Source: Thalassobaculum sp. OXR-137
GTDB taxonomy: Bacteria > Pseudomonadota > Alphaproteobacteria > Thalassobaculales > Thalassobaculaceae
Reading direction: 5' to 3'
NCBI RefSeq assembly: GCF_034377285.1
Contig: NZ_CP139715.1
Location: forward strand, 1,410,001-1,474,000
DNA length: 64,000 bases
The notes beneath the pieces are model-generated. The model did not search any database and was not told the origin of the DNA. It was given only the letters and a program-made list of their open reading frames with translations. Position 1 is the first letter of the stretch. Each line of letters starts with the position of its first letter. This document shows positions 36,285-46,234 of this stretch, in pieces. The translations under genes and the position numbers were made by a program.

Positions 36285-36907
36285 CGCCTCTCATCATCGC
36301 CGCCGCCGCCATCATCGCGCCCGCCTATGCCGCATCTCTCGACCAGTTTCAGGCGCAGATAAAAGAAGCGTCACAGCGTTTCGGCGTTCCCGAAAACTGG
36401 ATCCGCGCCGTCATCATGGCCGAGAGTGCTGGCGACCCGCGCGCCATCTCGCCCAAGGGCGCGATGGGCCTGATGCAGCTCATGCCCGGCACCTGGGAGG
36501 AGCTGCGCGAGCAGCATGGTTTGGGCGCTGACGCTTACCATCCGCGCACCAATATTCTCGCAGGAACGGCCTATCTCAAAGCCATGTATGAGCGCTTCGG
36601 CACCCCCGGTCTCTTCGCCGCGTACAATGCCGGGCCGGGGCGTTATGCGGAGCATTTGCGCACCAAAAAGCCGCTTCCTGCCGAGACCCGCGCCTATGTC
36701 GCCGGCATCGAAAAGGCGCTCACGGACGTGCCAGAAACCACCGTCACAAATGCAAAACCCAGCCCATCGCCCGCACAAAATTCACCGAAAATCGCCTTCG
36801 ATACGCGGCTGTTTTTTCCGATTTCAACGGGCGAAAACAGCGAAAATCCCGCACGAAATGATGAACTTTTCGTGCCGCTTTCCACCCAAAAACAGAACGA
36901 GAAATGA
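36272..36907 (+). CDS. Lytic transglycosylase (VirB1-like)
   Basis: A 211-residue secreted enzyme. It has a signal peptide (MDRITPLIIAAAAIIAPAYA, about 1-21), then an SLT domain: IRAVIMAESAGDPRAISPKG with the catalytic Glu, GAMGLMQLMPGTW, and LFAAYNAGPGRYAEHL. It opens peptidoglycan for the transfer channel. The C-terminal ~55 residues are Ser/Asn/Pro-rich and probably unstructured. It overlaps traF by 13 bp, in the rdfS-traF-transglycosylase-relaxase order. Confidence 0.9.
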   Translation: MDRITPLIIAAAAIIAPAYAASLDQFQAQIKEASQRFGVPENWIRAVIMAESAGDPRAISPKGAMGLMQLMPGTWEELREQHGLGADAYHPRTNILAGTAYLKAMYERFGTPGLFAAYNAGPGRYAEHLRTKKPLPAETRAYVAGIEKALTDVPETTVTNAKPSPSPAQNSPKIAFDTRLFFPISTGENSENPARNDELFVPLSTQKQNEK

Positions 36908-37233
36908 GATGAAAATGTCGACTTTCATTGCGGTTTTCAGCGTGATTTTTGCCTGGCGGCGCGGCCTTGCCGCTGCCGGGATTTCCGTCTCGATGGAGGA
37001 TCGGTCGCAGGTGATCGCGGATGGTCGCAGGGAGGATGAAGAATGCTGCGTAAGGCAAGATAAAGCTCCGGCACTACCCCCGCGCATCGTGGGTGGTAAG
37101 CCTTTGTCTGCACATCGTTTTTTCAGGATGGCGGATAGTGCCAAGCGCGCTGCCATGGTGCCTGCCTATCGGCAACACCCTGATATTCCTGATGTTCTTT
37201 GGCACCAATCCCTAGACCAGGGAGAATGCGCCC
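36908..37233. other. 326-bp intergenic region, candidate origin of transfer
   Basis: No convincing gene; one frame stays open across it but starts inside the transglycosylase gene and resembles no protein I know. It lies directly upstream of the relaxase, where the oriT of related elements sits. I could not identify a certain nick site. The G+C falls around 37080-37140. Confidence 0.35.
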
Positions 37234-39201
37234 ATGTCGGATGATGACGACTTCAAACCAAAGCTCGGCAAAATCCGCTCGCGCGGCTCCAAAAGCGGGC
37301 GCAAGTTTCTGCACCAGGTTTTAGCTGCCTCGAACCTTGCGGGTGGCAGTGCAGGCAAGTCGGGCTTCAGCGGCAGCCGTATCGGGCGTGGTGCGGGGGT
37401 TGGCCGCGTGCTCGCCAGTCGTGACCGTCATGCCGCATTCCGTCAGCGCCGGGTCATCATCAAATCGCGCATCGTCAGGCTGGCCGGCAAGGGCATGAAC
37501 GGCGCGCGGGCGCATCTGCGTTATATCCAGCGCGACGGCGTCACCCGCGACGGCGAGCCGGGCCAGCTTTACAATGCGCTGGAGAATGAAGCCGATGGCA
37601 AGTCGTTCCTCGATCGGGCTGACGGTGACCGCCACCAGTTCCGTTTCATCGTCGCACCTGAGGATGGCGCGGATTATGAAGACCTGAAGCCGCTCACCCG
37701 CCGCTTGATGGCGCGTATGGAAGAAGATCTCGGCACGAAGCTCGACTGGGCGGCGGTCGATCACTTCAACACCGGCCATCCGCACACGCATATCATGCTG
37801 CGCGGCAAGGATGATCATGGTCACGATCTGATCATCGCCCGCGACTATATCACCACCGGCATGCGCGAGCGCGCCGCCGAAATCGTCAGCCTCGATCTTG
37901 GCCCGCGCACGGATCGCGAGATCGAGAACCGGCTGCGCCATGAAGTCGAACAGGAGCGGTTGACCAGCATCGACCGCCGCCTCATGCGCGAAATGGACGA
38001 GAACGGCATCGTTTCCGCTATTGACCGCAACGCTTTCCAGCAGACATTGCGGGCGGGTCGATTGAAGAAGCTGGCACGCCTTGGCCTCGCCGAAGAACTT
38101 CGCCCCGGTGGGTGGCGATTGGAAGAGGGGCTGGAGGATACGCTGCGCCGCATGGGCGAACGCGGCGACATCATCAAGACCCTGCATCGCGAGATGGCGG
38201 GCAAGGATATCGCCCGCAGCCCCGCCGATTACGTCATCCATGATCCCGCCGATCCGCATACCAAATCCGTCACCGGTCGCGTGATGAAGCGTGGCCTGTC
38301 GGACGAGATCAACGACCGGCATTATCTGATCGTCGATGGTGTGGATGGCCGCGCCCATTATATCGACATCGGCAAAGGTGAGGCGACCGAGCCGACGCCC
38401 GAAGGCAATATCATCCGCGTTGCGTCCAAAAGCATAGAGCCGCGCAAGGTGGATCGCACCATCGCCGAAATCGCGGCAGCCAACGGCGGGCGCTACAATA
38501 TCGACATTCACCTGAAACACGATCCCCGCGCCACCGAGAATTTTGCCGAAACCCATGTCCGGCGACTGGAAGCGATCCGCCGCGCCACGGATAGCATCGA
38601 ACGCGAGCCGAACGGCACGTGGATCATCGCGCCCGACCATCTTGACCGCGTGGCCGATTACGAACGCGGGCGGGCCAAGGCCGCGCCGGTCATCGTGGAA
38701 AAGCTATCGCACCTCACCCTTGATCAGCAGATCGGTTCAGACGGCGCAACATGGCTCGACCGCGAACTCGTCTCCAGCCAGCCGGAAACCACCCGCGATT
38801 CCGGCTTTGGCCGCGACCTGCGTGAGGCCCAGTCCCGCCGTCGTCAATGGCTGATCGCGGAAGGTCTGGCGCGCGAAGAGCAGGGCAGCACGATCTACCG
38901 CGCCAACATGCTCACCACCCTGCGCCGCCGTGAACTAACCCGCGTTGCCGGACAACTCTCCGAACAACTCGGCCTCGCCTATGCCGAAACCCGTCCCGGC
39001 GACCAAGTCGAAGGCACGTTACGCCGCTCGCTCGAACTCGCCAGCGGCAAATACGCCGTCATCGAAAAATCCCGCGAGTTTACCCTCGTCCCCTGGCGCC
39101 CCGTCCTCGATCGCCATATCGGTCAACACGTCTCAGGCATCATGCGCGCCGACAGCATCTCCTGGACCATCGGGAGGCAGAAAGGGCTGGGGATTTCATG
39201 A
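37234..39201 (+). CDS. rlxS: Relaxase (VirD2-like with DUF3363)
   Basis: A 655-residue relaxase. The N-terminal ~70 residues are basic and glycine-rich. The nuclease domain follows with KSRIVRLAGKGMNGARAHLR and the metal-binding HFNTGHPHTHIML near residue 175-188. The C-terminal half is DUF3363. It nicks oriT, stays attached to the 5' end and is piloted through TraG. The symbol is given by position and architecture relative to ICEMlSymR7A. It is 326 bp after the transglycosylase, with GGGAG before the ATG. No defects seen. Confidence 0.9.
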   Translation: MSDDDDFKPKLGKIRSRGSKSGRKFLHQVLAASNLAGGSAGKSGFSGSRIGRGAGVGRVLASRDRHAAFRQRRVIIKSRIVRLAGKGMNGARAHLRYIQRDGVTRDGEPGQLYNALENEADGKSFLDRADGDRHQFRFIVAPEDGADYEDLKPLTRRLMARMEEDLGTKLDWAAVDHFNTGHPHTHIMLRGKDDHGHDLIIARDYITTGMRERAAEIVSLDLGPRTDREIENRLRHEVEQERLTSIDRRLMREMDENGIVSAIDRNAFQQTLRAGRLKKLARLGLAEELRPGGWRLEEGLEDTLRRMGERGDIIKTLHREMAGKDIARSPADYVIHDPADPHTKSVTGRVMKRGLSDEINDRHYLIVDGVDGRAHYIDIGKGEATEPTPEGNIIRVASKSIEPRKVDRTIAEIAAANGGRYNIDIHLKHDPRATENFAETHVRRLEAIRRATDSIEREPNGTWIIAPDHLDRVADYERGRAKAAPVIVEKLSHLTLDQQIGSDGATWLDRELVSSQPETTRDSGFGRDLREAQSRRRQWLIAEGLAREEQGSTIYRANMLTTLRRRELTRVAGQLSEQLGLAYAETRPGDQVEGTLRRSLELASGKYAVIEKSREFTLVPWRPVLDRHIGQHVSGIMRADSISWTIGRQKGLGIS

Positions 39202-39303
39202 GTGCGTTTCGAAATATGCACGCGACGGTAAATAGAATTCTGGAACTTTCGTGTCGGTTCCTGTATTCGTATTATAAAAATCTTTTTTATACTGGAGGGG
39301 GTT

Positions 39304-40581
39304 ATCGCCGCATATCGCTTCATCCATTCGGCGGATGTGCATCTCGATTCGCCGTTGCGCTCACTCGCCTTACGCGACCCCGAGTTGGCCTCGCTGATCG
39401 GCAACGCCACGCGGCGCGCTTTTGTGCGCATCATTGATCTGTGCCTTGAAGAGCGGGTAGACGCCCTTCTTCTGGCTGGCGATCTCTATGACGGCGATCA
39501 GACGTCCATGAAGACGGCACGTTTTCTGGCCGAGCAACTCCGGCGGCTTTCCGAGGCAGGCATCCAGGCATTCATCATCCGTGGCAATCACGATGCCTCG
39601 TCCCGCATAACCAAGGAGCTGGTTTTCCCTGATTCCGTGAAGGTCTTCGGCGGCCGGGCTGAGGCTGTATCCGTGGAGCGGGAAGCGGGGACCTTCCCTG
39701 TTGTGATTCATGGCCTGAGCTTTACCCAACCGCATGCCCCCGAAAGCCTGGTTGGTAAATACAAACCGGCGGTCGGTGATGCGGTGAACATCGGCCTCAT
39801 GCACACCAGTTTGGCAGGCGCACCAGGACACGACCCATATGCCCCATGCAGCCTCGCCGATCTGAAAGGAACGGGCTTTCACTATTGGGCGCTCGGCCAT
39901 GTACACAAGCGGATGGTCGAGGAAGGTCCATGCACGGTTGTCATGCCGGGCATACCGCAGGGGCGGGATATGGGCGAGTCCGGGGGCAAATCCGTAACAC
40001 TGGTGACCATTCAGGATGATCGGACGCTTCAGATCGAAGAACGGTTCACCAGCTTGGCGCAGTTCGAACGCGCCGAAGTCGATGCAACAGGGGTTGAAGA
40101 TTGGGGAAAACTTGCCGCTCTCATTGGCCGCTCTTTGGAACAAGCCCGGCACGGGATTGCTTCCGAGCATTTGGTGGCGCGGCTGCATTTCACGGGCGAA
40201 ACGCCGCTTGCTTGGCGCATCCGACGGGACATTGATCTTCTCACAGCGGAGGCTCAGGACCGAGCTTCGGTCATCGGCGGCTGCTGGGTTGAGAAGCTGG
40301 AGACATCCTGCCAGACGCCAAGCGCCGCCAATGAAGGATCGTCTGATCCACTCCTGGAACTGCGGGGGCTGATTACAGACGGTGTCATTGGCTCGGATGC
40401 GTTCCGAGCGGAACTGGTCACCATGGCCGATGAATTACGGAGGAAACTGCCGGGGGAATGCCGCGACATATTCGGCTCTGACGAAGAATCGTTCAAAGAC
40501 AGCTTGGCGCTTCTGGCGCAGGAGGGCATGGAGGATGTGATCGCCCGCCTTCACGCAGGCGAGAAAGGTGATCAAACCTGA
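39304..40581 (+). CDS. SbcD/YhaO-like metallophosphoesterase, probable ATC start
   Basis: A calcineurin-like nuclease of about 425 residues. The frame encodes AAYRFIHSADVHLDSPLRS upstream of the first canonical start (GTG 39337), and the Asp-X-His of SADVH is the first metal-binding motif, so the real start must lie earlier. GGAGGGG (39294-39300) points to the codon at 39304, which is ATC, not ATG. Further motifs are LLLAGDLYDGD, IRGNHD, GLMHTS and GHVHK. With the SMC-like ATPase that follows (TGATG overlap) it should form an SbcCD-type exonuclease. Expression may be low if the ATC start is real. Confidence 0.82.
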   Translation: MAAYRFIHSADVHLDSPLRSLALRDPELASLIGNATRRAFVRIIDLCLEERVDALLLAGDLYDGDQTSMKTARFLAEQLRRLSEAGIQAFIIRGNHDASSRITKELVFPDSVKVFGGRAEAVSVEREAGTFPVVIHGLSFTQPHAPESLVGKYKPAVGDAVNIGLMHTSLAGAPGHDPYAPCSLADLKGTGFHYWALGHVHKRMVEEGPCTVVMPGIPQGRDMGESGGKSVTLVTIQDDRTLQIEERFTSLAQFERAEVDATGVEDWGKLAALIGRSLEQARHGIASEHLVARLHFTGETPLAWRIRRDIDLLTAEAQDRASVIGGCWVEKLETSCQTPSAANEGSSDPLLELRGLITDGVIGSDAFRAELVTMADELRRKLPGECRDIFGSDEESFKDSLALLAQEGMEDVIARLHAGEKGDQT

Positions 40582-43500
40582 TGCGATTGAGCCGCCTTGA
40601 CCTGACTCGCTACGGCATATTCACGGACCATAGCGTCGATTTCGGCGAGCGCGTGGGCGGAACACCTGATTTACACATCATCTACGGCCCCAATGAAGCT
40701 GGCAAATCCACCTTGTTCGCGGCTTGGCTGGATCTTCTTTATGGGATCGAGATGCGAAGTCCGTATGGCTTCCAGCATCCCTACCCGACGATGCGGATTA
40801 GTGGCGCGCTGGAGTTCTCCGATAGTGTGCGTGAATTCGTGCGCATCAAGAAACAGCAAAACAGCCTTCTCGATGTGCATGAGCAGCCCATCGCCGAAAG
40901 CGCAATCCTTGGCGAGTTCGGCGGCATCGACCGCGAAGCCTATCGCACCATGTTCTCGCTCGATGATGACACGCTGAAGCAAGGTGGCGAAAGCATCCTG
41001 AAAGCCAAAGGAGAACTCGGGCAACTCCTGTTCTCTGGAAGCAGCGGTCTCGCTGACCTCAGCCGCAAGATCGAAGAGTTTCATTCGGAAGCCGATGGGT
41101 TTTACAAGTTCCACGCGCGTAGCGGGCAACTGCACGACTTAAAGAATGAGTTGGACCAGTTGAAACAGGAAAAAGACCAATTCGATACGCAGGCATCGAA
41201 ACATGCCGAACTGGCGGAGACAGTCAAGCGCACAAAAGCCCTGTATGACGAAACGAGTAGGAGCCGCAGCAAACTTCAGGTGCGCAAGGATGAAATTCAG
41301 CGTCTGCTGAACGCGCGCCCCCGCCTTGCAAAATTACGTTCCCTTCGAGAGCAGATATCGCCGCTCGAAGCAATTCCCGATGCGCCGATGGGCTGGGCCG
41401 AAGAACTGCCTGCTTTGCACGAACAAGAGATTAAGCTTGTGACGCAATCCCAGTCGAATGCGGACGAGGTCAAGCGTCTGGAAACTGCTCTGGAGGCCAT
41501 CACCGTTGATGACGCAGCATTGCGTCTGACGGATAAGTTGGAAGATATCGCGCCGCTCAGGGCGCGGCATATGACGGCCGAAAAGGATCTGCCTGATCGT
41601 CGCCAAAAATTGCGGGATCTCGATACCGCCATTTCCCTTCACCTGCATCAGGTTGAACAGGGGGGAGAGACAAATCCGGCGCGCCTTATCCTGCCGGCAT
41701 CGACAGTGGCACGCCTGCGTGAACTGATCGAATCCCATTCAGGCATTGATGCGAAGTTGAGCACGGCGCGCGAAGAATTGTTCGAGGCGAAGGAGCGCTT
41801 AAATGAGGCCACAGCCAAGTTAGGCGATGGCGCTCAAACAGGGAGTACGGGGAACGAAACGTACGTCACGACGCTCAAAGAGGCGCTTGCTGCGTTGCGG
41901 GCGAGTGATCATGCCGCCAGGCAACGTCTTGCGGAACGTGCGAGCCAAGATGCTCAGGCGAAGCTTGATGACTGTCTGGCCACCCTGACACCCTGGCGAG
42001 GGGAAGCTGACCAACTGGTTGCCATGTCCGTTCCTGGCGCGGACGCTCTCCAGCGCTGGAAGACGACTGGGCACGCCATTGAGAAGCGGATTGATCAGCG
42101 ATCCGGAGAAATTGAGCGGCTGAGGACTGAAGAAGCGCGCCTGACAGCGGAGCAGGACGCCGTGAGCAGCGTGACCGGGATTGTCACCGACCAGGACGCG
42201 GCGCAGATCAGGGCGGAACGTGATCACGCATGGGCGGAACATCGAAACCGCCTCGATGCCAGTTCCGCCGAACGATTTGAGGATGCGTTGCATCGTGATG
42301 ATGGGATTGTGGCCCGGCGCTTCGGCCATGTGAAGGAACTGGCCCAGCTTCATGAAACGGCCAAGGCGCTCAAGCTTGTACAGTCTGACCTCGCCCGTGC
42401 CGAGGAACTACATGCCAAGGCGCTGGCAGATGCCCAAGAGTTAATGGGCCAAATTGCGGAAGCGATCAGTGCCCTTTCGCCTAACTTGCCGCCCGATTGG
42501 ACATTGCAGCATCTTGAGGCTTGGCTGATCTGTCGGGAAAAGGCGCTGGAGGCAAGGGGAGAGCTACGAACGGCGACACGGGATTTACAGGCAGCGCAGA
42601 ATGATGCCGATGCCATCAGGGAGCGTCTCACTGCTGCGCTGAGTGCCTTGAAACTGTCCTTCGCACCCGACGCCGAGGAAGCAGCCCTTGCGGCAATGGC
42701 CCAGACTGCACTCGATCATGAGGCGGAATTGAAACGTCTGCGCACAGCGTGGGAAGAGCGTGGGCGCGATGTCAGCACCCGCGAACGCGCGTTTGAGCGA
42801 GCCGAATCTGAAATACTTGCGTGGGATACCGACTGGAAGCAAATCTGTGCGAGCTGTTGGCTGGGCGAGCGTGGCGCAGCATCGGTAATTGCCGAAGTGC
42901 GGAGCATTCTCACGGTGATCGCCGAATTGGCATCCGCCCTGAAGGAAAAGACGACATTTGCCGATCGTATTGCCAAAATGGAGGAAGATCAGGCCGCGTT
43001 TCGGGATGCGGTGACAGCCTTGGCGAGTGAACTGGTTATTGCTGCGCCGGAGGCCACCGCCGTCATGGACTTGGTCCGGGAAATTGATGAGCGCATTCGC
43101 AAGGCCGAAGCCGACCGTACCGAGAAGGCCAAGGAGACGCCGCGCCTTGAAACAGCTCAGGCCACAGCGCGGAAGTTGACGGCTGACAAGCTAGCCCTTG
43201 ATCGCCGTAAGCAGGAAATGACCGAGTATTTCGGGGTGTCTACGCTTGCCGAGGTATCTGCAACACTCGATCGGATCGCCATTAGAGAGGATTTGAGCGG
43301 GCAAGCTGCGGAGGAGATGCAAGAGATCCTCGATGCGTTGCGGCTTACCAGTTTTGAGGCAGCGGAATCTGCCCTCGATCGTCTGGATCAAGCCGCGCTG
43401 GAAACAGAACTCGCTGAGATTACGACGCAGGCCGGGGTCAAAGAGGAGGAGTGGCGCGATTCTTACGCTGCCTACAGAGATGCTGAAAAGCAGATCGAGG

Positions 43501-44084
43501 CCATTGGCGGTGACGCCAAAGTCGCCGAAATCGAGGAACAGCGGTGCACGGTCCTGCTGGAAATAGAGGAAGGCGTGCGGCGTTACATGCGACTGCGTGC
43601 CGGTACCATTGCGACCGAACAGGCGTTGCGCCTCTACCGGGAGCAGCACCGCAGTTCCATGATGGCGCGTGCTTCCGAGGCCCTACGTACGATTAGCCGG
43701 GGCCGCTATATCAGCCTGACGACACAGCCGGATAAGGACAGCGAGGTTCTGGTCGCCATCGGCTCAGACAAGAGTTCCAAACTGGCGACGGAAATGTCCA
43801 GGGGAACGCGCTTTCAGCTCTATCTCGCCCTGCGTGTCGCAGGTTATTTCGAGTTCGCCAAAACCAGAAACGCCGTTCCCTTTATCGCCGACGACATTAT
43901 GGAAACCTTCGATGATTTCCGTGCCGAAGAAGCCTTCCGCCTATTCGCGGAAATGGCGGCGACGGGACAGGTCATCTATCTCACGCACCACCAGCATCTT
44001 TGTGAGATTGCGCGCCAGGTTTGTCCGGAGGTGACAGTTCATGATCTCTCAGGATCTGGCGTTCCAGAATGGCAGATCAACTGA
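40581..44084 (+). CDS. SbcC/YhaN-like SMC-type ATPase
   Basis: A 1167-residue protein of the Rad50/SbcC superfamily, closest in layout to YhaN. It has Walker A IIYGPNEAGKST (33-44), a long coiled coil over about 180-1000, then an ABC signature-like MSRGTRFQLYLALR, Walker B VPFIADDIMETFDD and the H-loop YLTHHQHL near the C-terminus. It pairs with the metallophosphoesterase gene upstream. The pair would clamp and cut DNA ends or hairpins; on an ICE this may be anti-phage defence or protection of the element. It is convergent with the Gabija-like genes. Confidence 0.85.
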   Translation: MRLSRLDLTRYGIFTDHSVDFGERVGGTPDLHIIYGPNEAGKSTLFAAWLDLLYGIEMRSPYGFQHPYPTMRISGALEFSDSVREFVRIKKQQNSLLDVHEQPIAESAILGEFGGIDREAYRTMFSLDDDTLKQGGESILKAKGELGQLLFSGSSGLADLSRKIEEFHSEADGFYKFHARSGQLHDLKNELDQLKQEKDQFDTQASKHAELAETVKRTKALYDETSRSRSKLQVRKDEIQRLLNARPRLAKLRSLREQISPLEAIPDAPMGWAEELPALHEQEIKLVTQSQSNADEVKRLETALEAITVDDAALRLTDKLEDIAPLRARHMTAEKDLPDRRQKLRDLDTAISLHLHQVEQGGETNPARLILPASTVARLRELIESHSGIDAKLSTAREELFEAKERLNEATAKLGDGAQTGSTGNETYVTTLKEALAALRASDHAARQRLAERASQDAQAKLDDCLATLTPWRGEADQLVAMSVPGADALQRWKTTGHAIEKRIDQRSGEIERLRTEEARLTAEQDAVSSVTGIVTDQDAAQIRAERDHAWAEHRNRLDASSAERFEDALHRDDGIVARRFGHVKELAQLHETAKALKLVQSDLARAEELHAKALADAQELMGQIAEAISALSPNLPPDWTLQHLEAWLICREKALEARGELRTATRDLQAAQNDADAIRERLTAALSALKLSFAPDAEEAALAAMAQTALDHEAELKRLRTAWEERGRDVSTRERAFERAESEILAWDTDWKQICASCWLGERGAASVIAEVRSILTVIAELASALKEKTTFADRIAKMEEDQAAFRDAVTALASELVIAAPEATAVMDLVREIDERIRKAEADRTEKAKETPRLETAQATARKLTADKLALDRRKQEMTEYFGVSTLAEVSATLDRIAIREDLSGQAAEEMQEILDALRLTSFEAAESALDRLDQAALETELAEITTQAGVKEEEWRDSYAAYRDAEKQIEAIGGDAKVAEIEEQRCTVLLEIEEGVRRYMRLRAGTIATEQALRLYREQHRSSMMARASEALRTISRGRYISLTTQPDKDSEVLVAIGSDKSSKLATEMSRGTRFQLYLALRVAGYFEFAKTRNAVPFIADDIMETFDDFRAEEAFRLFAEMAATGQVIYLTHHQHLCEIARQVCPEVTVHDLSGSGVPEWQIN

Positions 44085-44209
44085 AGCGTCAATGTGCGTT
44101 CTCAGGCAGCATCTTTTCAGCGGCATATCCTATTCTAGTTGGCTGGGGCCGTTATGCCGGAAAAAATCCCTCATGCGCCACGAACAGAGCGCGCTATGCC
44201 ATCTCGTCG

Positions 44210-46234
44210 TCACATCTCCACAACCTGCCAGCCTCTTCCCTGTAATTTTGCGACAGAATCTGCGCGCGCTTGGTCATCGCCGAAAACCGAACGCGGTATC
44301 GCAAAGCAGACCAAATGACTTGGTCGCGTCATCGCGACATAGGTTTGCAAGAGCCGTTTTTGGTCTCGGATGCCGGCACCGTCTACGTTAACCTTTGCGC
44401 CGAGGAGCCAAGGCAGCATCCGCTGTGACGAATGATCATGCCAATAGGTGCTGAGGATCATCGTCGCCAAATGGGTTTGGCCTTTAACCGAATGGATTGA
44501 CCCGAGCCGGATGTCTACATGTCTGGTAGCGTCGGCAACCCGATAAACATTCGGGCCGGCGTCACTCGGTGAAGCTGGGGCACCAAGATGCAAAGACGGG
44601 TCATCTGCCGACCACGCGAGAAAGCCATCTGCGTTGGCCTCGATGATCGCCCCGTCGCAGAGGGCGCGGCTAATAGCGAGGATGTCGTCCCGCACCACTC
44701 CCCAGTTCGGTTGGGTCAATGGCATCCAGTCGATGAGAAGCGCTTTGACTAACTGGCGGTAGGCAGCAAGTGCCGCCGCATCTGTTGCCAGCGCGTCAAT
44801 GATCGCACGGTGTGTCCGCGCCCTACGCTTGAGCTGTCCAGCATCTCCGACGTGACCGACGAGGCGGATAAGACCTGATGCGATCTTCTCGACACCTGGC
44901 GCAAGGTCACGATTGTCGCGTACAACAGCTTGTGCCGCCCGAACGTATTGAACAAGGGATCTTGGATGGGGCTCCTTCCGGCAGATTTCCGCAGTGTAAC
45001 CGCTCCAGTAGTGTGGCACGGATTTCGGAAAATGCGCGTGTCCTGGCGCAACATCCGACGCATCCTGATGAACCGCTCCCACCGCAGTGACTGCCCCCTC
45101 CGTCAACGCGCCGTCGGTAAACATCGTCAGGACATGCTTGCCGTAGGCATCGAGCACACCTGCAGTGCTGTTGTCGGGAAAGACGAAGATGGCATGCCCG
45201 CATGCGATTGGCGCACCGGGAATTGCTTTTGGACCGATGCCGCAGAGCCCGATGGCACCGACCGGCGTCGTGGCGAATGGCGAAGCGAGCACCGCAACCT
45301 TTGACCCGAACCGATAGCTGTTCGGGATGCTCAGCTTACGTGCAGGATTGGGGTCTGGAAATGGGTCACTCTTGTCCGGATCAGCTTCAGCATTATCGAA
45401 GATGGCCTGATTGGGATCACCGACGCGCTGCACAACGATGTCAGCGGATTCTCGTGGAAAAACCGCATGCAGCATGGCACCCTGGAGTTCGAACGTGTCC
45501 TGCATCTCGTCGAGAAGAACGAGCGGAAACCGGCGCCTCAGCCAAGACGCAACATCGGGAGTGTCTTCCAGAAGGGAGCGTGCCCAAATGAACATCTCAT
45601 CGTAGCAGAAATACCCCGCCTGGGCTGCGGTCTCGATGGCCTGCTTCGCCAGCTTGAAGCTTTTCGCATCCGGGTTGGCAGGAAACGCCTTTCCGCCGAG
45701 ATCGAAGCTCAGGTCGCGGGCGCAAATGCGCAAGCGGTCGAAGCCGCTGTACTTCTGTGAAAGAAAATTCTGTACCGTCCAATAGTCAGCCGTGGTGAGC
45801 ACACCGCGCCGATAGGCTGTTGTCACGTCATTGTCGATAGTCGGTGACGGATATCCGTTTGAGCTGAGCCACGGCAGCGCTAGAAAACGGTTCACAAAAC
45901 CATGAATGGTGTCGATGAAGTGTGGGTAGCCGAGCAAGCGCTGGCCGACAACGGTGCTGCCGAGCCGCCGCTGAATTTCCTCGCGCGCCACGTTGGTGTG
46001 AGAGAGGACGCAGATGCCTTTGGTCCGATGGGGCCACTTCCGCGCCAGGATGGCGAGCTTTGCTACGACGAGCGTTGTCTTGCCACTCCCCGGACAGGCG
46101 GACACGTCGAGCGTGTTGCGGGCAGTTAGAAATGCCCGTCGCGGCTCATCGGGGGTGTCCAGCCCCATCAAGTGGCAGACCCATTCGATGTCCTCGTCCG
46201 TGATCTCCGGGACGAGCGGAGATACATCAGGCAT
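44210..46234 (-). CDS. gajB: UvrD-like helicase, Gabija GajB-type
   Basis: A 674-residue superfamily 1 helicase: VSACPGSGKTTLVVAK (45-60), VLLDEMQDTFELQG as motif II, VQRVGDPNQAIFDN, and LQTYVAMTRPSHLV as motif VI. It is longer than the first-described GajB (about 500 residues). Its ATG overlaps the ATPase-TOPRIM gene by 8 bp. That gene order, OLD-family nuclease then UvrD helicase, is the definition of Gabija. GajB is thought to sense DNA ends or termini and activate GajA. Confidence 0.8.
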   Translation of the reverse strand: MPDVSPLVPEITDEDIEWVCHLMGLDTPDEPRRAFLTARNTLDVSACPGSGKTTLVVAKLAILARKWPHRTKGICVLSHTNVAREEIQRRLGSTVVGQRLLGYPHFIDTIHGFVNRFLALPWLSSNGYPSPTIDNDVTTAYRRGVLTTADYWTVQNFLSQKYSGFDRLRICARDLSFDLGGKAFPANPDAKSFKLAKQAIETAAQAGYFCYDEMFIWARSLLEDTPDVASWLRRRFPLVLLDEMQDTFELQGAMLHAVFPRESADIVVQRVGDPNQAIFDNAEADPDKSDPFPDPNPARKLSIPNSYRFGSKVAVLASPFATTPVGAIGLCGIGPKAIPGAPIACGHAIFVFPDNSTAGVLDAYGKHVLTMFTDGALTEGAVTAVGAVHQDASDVAPGHAHFPKSVPHYWSGYTAEICRKEPHPRSLVQYVRAAQAVVRDNRDLAPGVEKIASGLIRLVGHVGDAGQLKRRARTHRAIIDALATDAAALAAYRQLVKALLIDWMPLTQPNWGVVRDDILAISRALCDGAIIEANADGFLAWSADDPSLHLGAPASPSDAGPNVYRVADATRHVDIRLGSIHSVKGQTHLATMILSTYWHDHSSQRMLPWLLGAKVNVDGAGIRDQKRLLQTYVAMTRPSHLVCFAIPRSVFGDDQARADSVAKLQGRGWQVVEM

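Noticed and set aside
36516-37244. 242-codon plus-strand frame over the transglycosylase end and the gap before the relaxase
   Set aside because: It starts inside the transglycosylase in another frame and has no homology; the gap is more likely oriT.
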